Of a stretch of 8,657 nt of DNA, positions 7,501-8,657 are shown piece after piece. The stretch lies in NCBI GenBank assembly GCA_012511395.1, contig JAAZGD010000027.1, positions 1 through 8,657 on the forward strand, in the 5' to 3' direction. The notes beneath the pieces are model-generated. The model saw only the letters and a list, made by a program, of their open reading frames with translations, did not search any database and was not told where the DNA came from. The stretch comes from Clostridiales bacterium (GTDB taxonomy: Bacteria; Bacillota; Clostridia; Peptostreptococcales; Anaerovoracaceae). The position numbers and the translations under genes are program-made. The first letter of the stretch is position 1, and each line of letters begins with the position of its first letter.

Positions 7501-8657
7501 GGAAAGAAGCCCTGAAGAAAAACAGCATCAGCAAATGTATAAGGGCTACGAGAGGAAAGAATTCACAAGGCAGATGAGAGATAGGTTTAAATACACCATT
7601 CTTATGCCTCAAATGTCTCCTATTCACTTTGATCTTCTGGAAACCGCCTTGAAATCCTCAGGATATAATGCAGTTATGTTGCCGCCTGTAGACAAGCAAG
7701 CCGTTGAAGAAGGCTTAAAATACGTAAATAACGATGCCTGTTATCCTACTATTGTAACCTTAGGCCAAGTTATTTCTGCCCTAAAATCAGGAAAGTATGA
7801 CCTTGATAAAACGGCTGTCTTTATGTCTCAAACAGGAGGCGGATGCAGAGCCTCAAATTATATAGCTCTTTTAAGAAAGGTGTTGGACGACCTTAATATG
7901 GGGCAGATTCCCGTTGTAAGCGTAAATATGACAGGCCTTGAGAAGAATTCAGGCTTTAAATTGTCTCTAGGGTTAATCAGAAGAATTTTAATGGCGGGGA
8001 TTTACGGCGATACTTTTATGAGAGTCTTGTATGCTACAAGGCCTTATGAAAAGGAAAAGGGTTCGGCAGATAGGCTTCATAAAAAGTGGGCCAGAATTGC
8101 TAAAATGAATGTTAAAAAAGGCAGTATCATAGGCTATATTAAGACTTTGAAGCAAATAGTCAAAGAGTTTGATGAGCTACCTTTAATTGATATAAAGAAG
8201 CCAAGAGTAGGTGTAGTAGGAGAAATCCTTGTAAAGTATCATCCTACTGCCAATAACGATATTATTGGTATTATTGAATCAGAAGGTGGAGAAGCTGTAG
8301 TTCTTGACCTTGTGGATTTTTTCCTTTATGGTATGTTTTCAAAGGAATTCAACTACCGTGTATTAAGCGGTACCTTTAAGTTGATGATTGGAAATAAAAT
8401 TGCCATGAAGATTATTGAAAGGCACAGAAAACCTGCAAGAAAGGCATTAAATGCTAGCCAGAGATTTTCGGAGCCTTTGAAAATTCACGAGGTGGCAGAA
8501 AAAGCATCGGAGATTGTAAGCTTAGGCAATCAGTTTGGCGAAGGCTGGCTTCTCACAGGAGAAATGGTAGACTTTATTGATATGGGTGTGAAAAATGTAG
8601 TATGTTTGCAGCCCTTCGCATGTTTACCAAACCATATTACAGGAAAGGGTATGATGA
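4568..8657 (+). CDS. Giant 2-hydroxyacyl-CoA dehydratase activase-type protein (two BadF/BcrA/HgdC ATPase domains + DUF2229 + C-terminal cysteine region), 3' end outside window
   Basis: The frame stays open for 1363 codons to the window edge; related proteins are about 1400 residues, so little is missing. Activases of this ASKHA family couple ATP hydrolysis to low-potential electron transfer to a dehydratase or reductase Fe-S protein. ATPase domain 1: DVGSTTAK (6-13), TGSGG (60-64), ELGGEDAK (98-105), cluster-type cysteines C121 (CAGGTG) and C160 (RCGVFA). Domain 2: DAGSTTTK (321-328), TGYGE (377-381), DIGGQDMK (416-423), C441 (CSSGCG) and C480 (RCTVF), then QGGTFLN (533-539). Next comes a four-cysteine segment (C602, C605, C609, C628). 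A DUF2229-type region starts near 664 with DTACYPAK (714-721). The last part carries GRPYH (856-860), GCGLD (930-934), NDACYPT (1055-1061), TGGGCRASN (1089-1097) and CLQPFACLPNH (1346-1356). It has its own promoter. No separate dehydratase subunit genes are visible; substrate and electron donor are unknown. It is a cytoplasmic protein, probably oxygen-sensitive. Confidence 0.93.
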   Translation, partial: MRLGIDVGSTTAKVVLLDKEGNIVHSSYERHMSNVFSKVADLLEELYLKIGDTDVHVVITGSGGLSLANIMEIPFEQEVISCSKSVEILIPQTDVAIELGGEDAKITYYGKAVEQRMNGTCAGGTGAFIDQMAVLLNTDAEGLNKAAENSKIIYPIAARCGVFAKTDIQPLINEGASIEDLSASIFQAVVNQTISGLACGRAIKGNVAFLGGPLHFLPQLRQRFIETLELKDENIIVPENSQYFVALGAALISEKYEKTSIKNIMENLRTKDPTELNEAKYLKALFNGREEYELFRKRHFRDAAEFLDIKEAKGPCYLGIDAGSTTTKAALIDANKNLLYQFYRSNEGKPLEAVKEMLTELYSLMNEESYIARACVTGYGEGLIKTGFNVDMGEIETIAHYKAAKEFLPGVEFILDIGGQDMKCIRIRDGVIYNIMLNEACSSGCGSFIETYAKSVDLEVPAFANEALLALAPVDLGTRCTVFMNSRVKQAQKEGATIGDISAGLSYSIIKNALYKVIKLRNPDEAGTKIVVQGGTFLNDAVLRAMELIVGKDVVRPNIAGTMGAFGAALLARKEYDGRGVSEILSPIELLESNVEVTNGRCKRCENNCLLTINTFNGKKRFITGNRCEKGAGKEIIDETIPNMYDYKYKRLFHYEPRKEEDSIGTIGIPRVLNMYENYPFWFTFFNHLGYRVVLSPHSNKSLYESGMETISSDTACYPAKLVHGHIKWLLKNDIKTIFYPCINYEKEEDNFSKNHYNCPVVATYPEVISKNMDDLFEEYHAELLFPFIPYDSTRDLTRELYKLFKDKGFSKKKILEAVILGRKEDAAFKLEIKEKTREVLNWIKENHKTGIVLVGRPYHLDPEINHGIDRLIVTYGMPVLTEDGVANFGKLPRPIRVLDQWVYHNRMYRAAQFTGMRDELELIQLNSFGCGLDAVTTDQIEEIMRGNKKLYTTLKIDEGSNLGAAKIRIRSLLAVLKERSPEEKQHQQMYKGYERKEFTRQMRDRFKYTILMPQMSPIHFDLLETALKSSGYNAVMLPPVDKQAVEEGLKYVNNDACYPTIVTLGQVISALKSGKYDLDKTAVFMSQTGGGCRASNYIALLRKVLDDLNMGQIPVVSVNMTGLEKNSGFKLSLGLIRRILMAGIYGDTFMRVLYATRPYEKEKGSADRLHKKWARIAKMNVKKGSIIGYIKTLKQIVKEFDELPLIDIKKPRVGVVGEILVKYHPTANNDIIGIIESEGGEAVVLDLVDFFLYGMFSKEFNYRVLSGTFKLMIGNKIAMKIIERHRKPARKALNASQRFSEPLKIHEVAEKASEIVSLGNQFGEGWLLTGEMVDFIDMGVKNVVCLQPFACLPNHITGKGMM

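Noticed and set aside
1..8657. CRISPR array, insertion sequence, tRNA gene, phage or toxin-antitoxin module
   Set aside because: I saw no regularly spaced direct repeats, no transposase or integrase motifs, no terminal inverted repeats and no tRNA cloverleaf; the window is filled by the genes listed.

Overview
The window looks like a chromosomal stretch of a low-GC, Gram-positive anaerobe of the Clostridia type. The grounds are the AT-rich codon choice (AGA/AGG, ATA, TTA, AAA), the strong Shine-Dalgarno sites, the Firmicutes gene order rpoD-trmK-nif3-like, an S-layer-homology surface protein, and an oxygen-sensitive-looking dehydratase-activase protein. All genes lie on the + strand. I cannot name a genus from the sequence.

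Layout. Positions 2-454 are the 3' end of rpoD (primary sigma factor, regions 3 and 4). It is followed at 3 nt by trmK (458-1168, tRNA adenine-22 N1-methyltransferase) and 10 nt later by a short-form Nif3-like metal protein (1179-1976). These three look like one translationally tight operon. Fifteen bases after it comes rnpB (about 1992-2347), a complete class A RNase P RNA whose closing P1 helix is followed directly by a T-run. Next is a secreted protein with two YcdB-like units and C-terminal S-layer homology repeats (2433-4454), ended by a clear hairpin terminator. A new transcription unit then starts from an extended -10 element and encodes a very large protein (4568 to the window end, 1363 codons present, no stop reached). 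This protein has two BadF/BcrA/HgdC-type ATPase domains, a four-cysteine segment, a DUF2229-type region and a C-terminal cysteine-containing region.

The first four genes are housekeeping functions in transcription, tRNA modification and tRNA 5' processing. The surface protein and the activase have their own signals and share no evident pathway with them. I found no mobile element, CRISPR array, tRNA, phage signature or broken gene. The main point of interest is the giant activase: its two ATPase halves each keep a cysteine pair with the same 39-residue spacing, and a D-x-A-C-Y-P motif occurs twice further on. This suggests that an activator dimer and a dehydratase-like electron acceptor are combined in one chain, with an unknown substrate. 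The family is widespread in anaerobes, so the gene itself is not new; its function is the open question.
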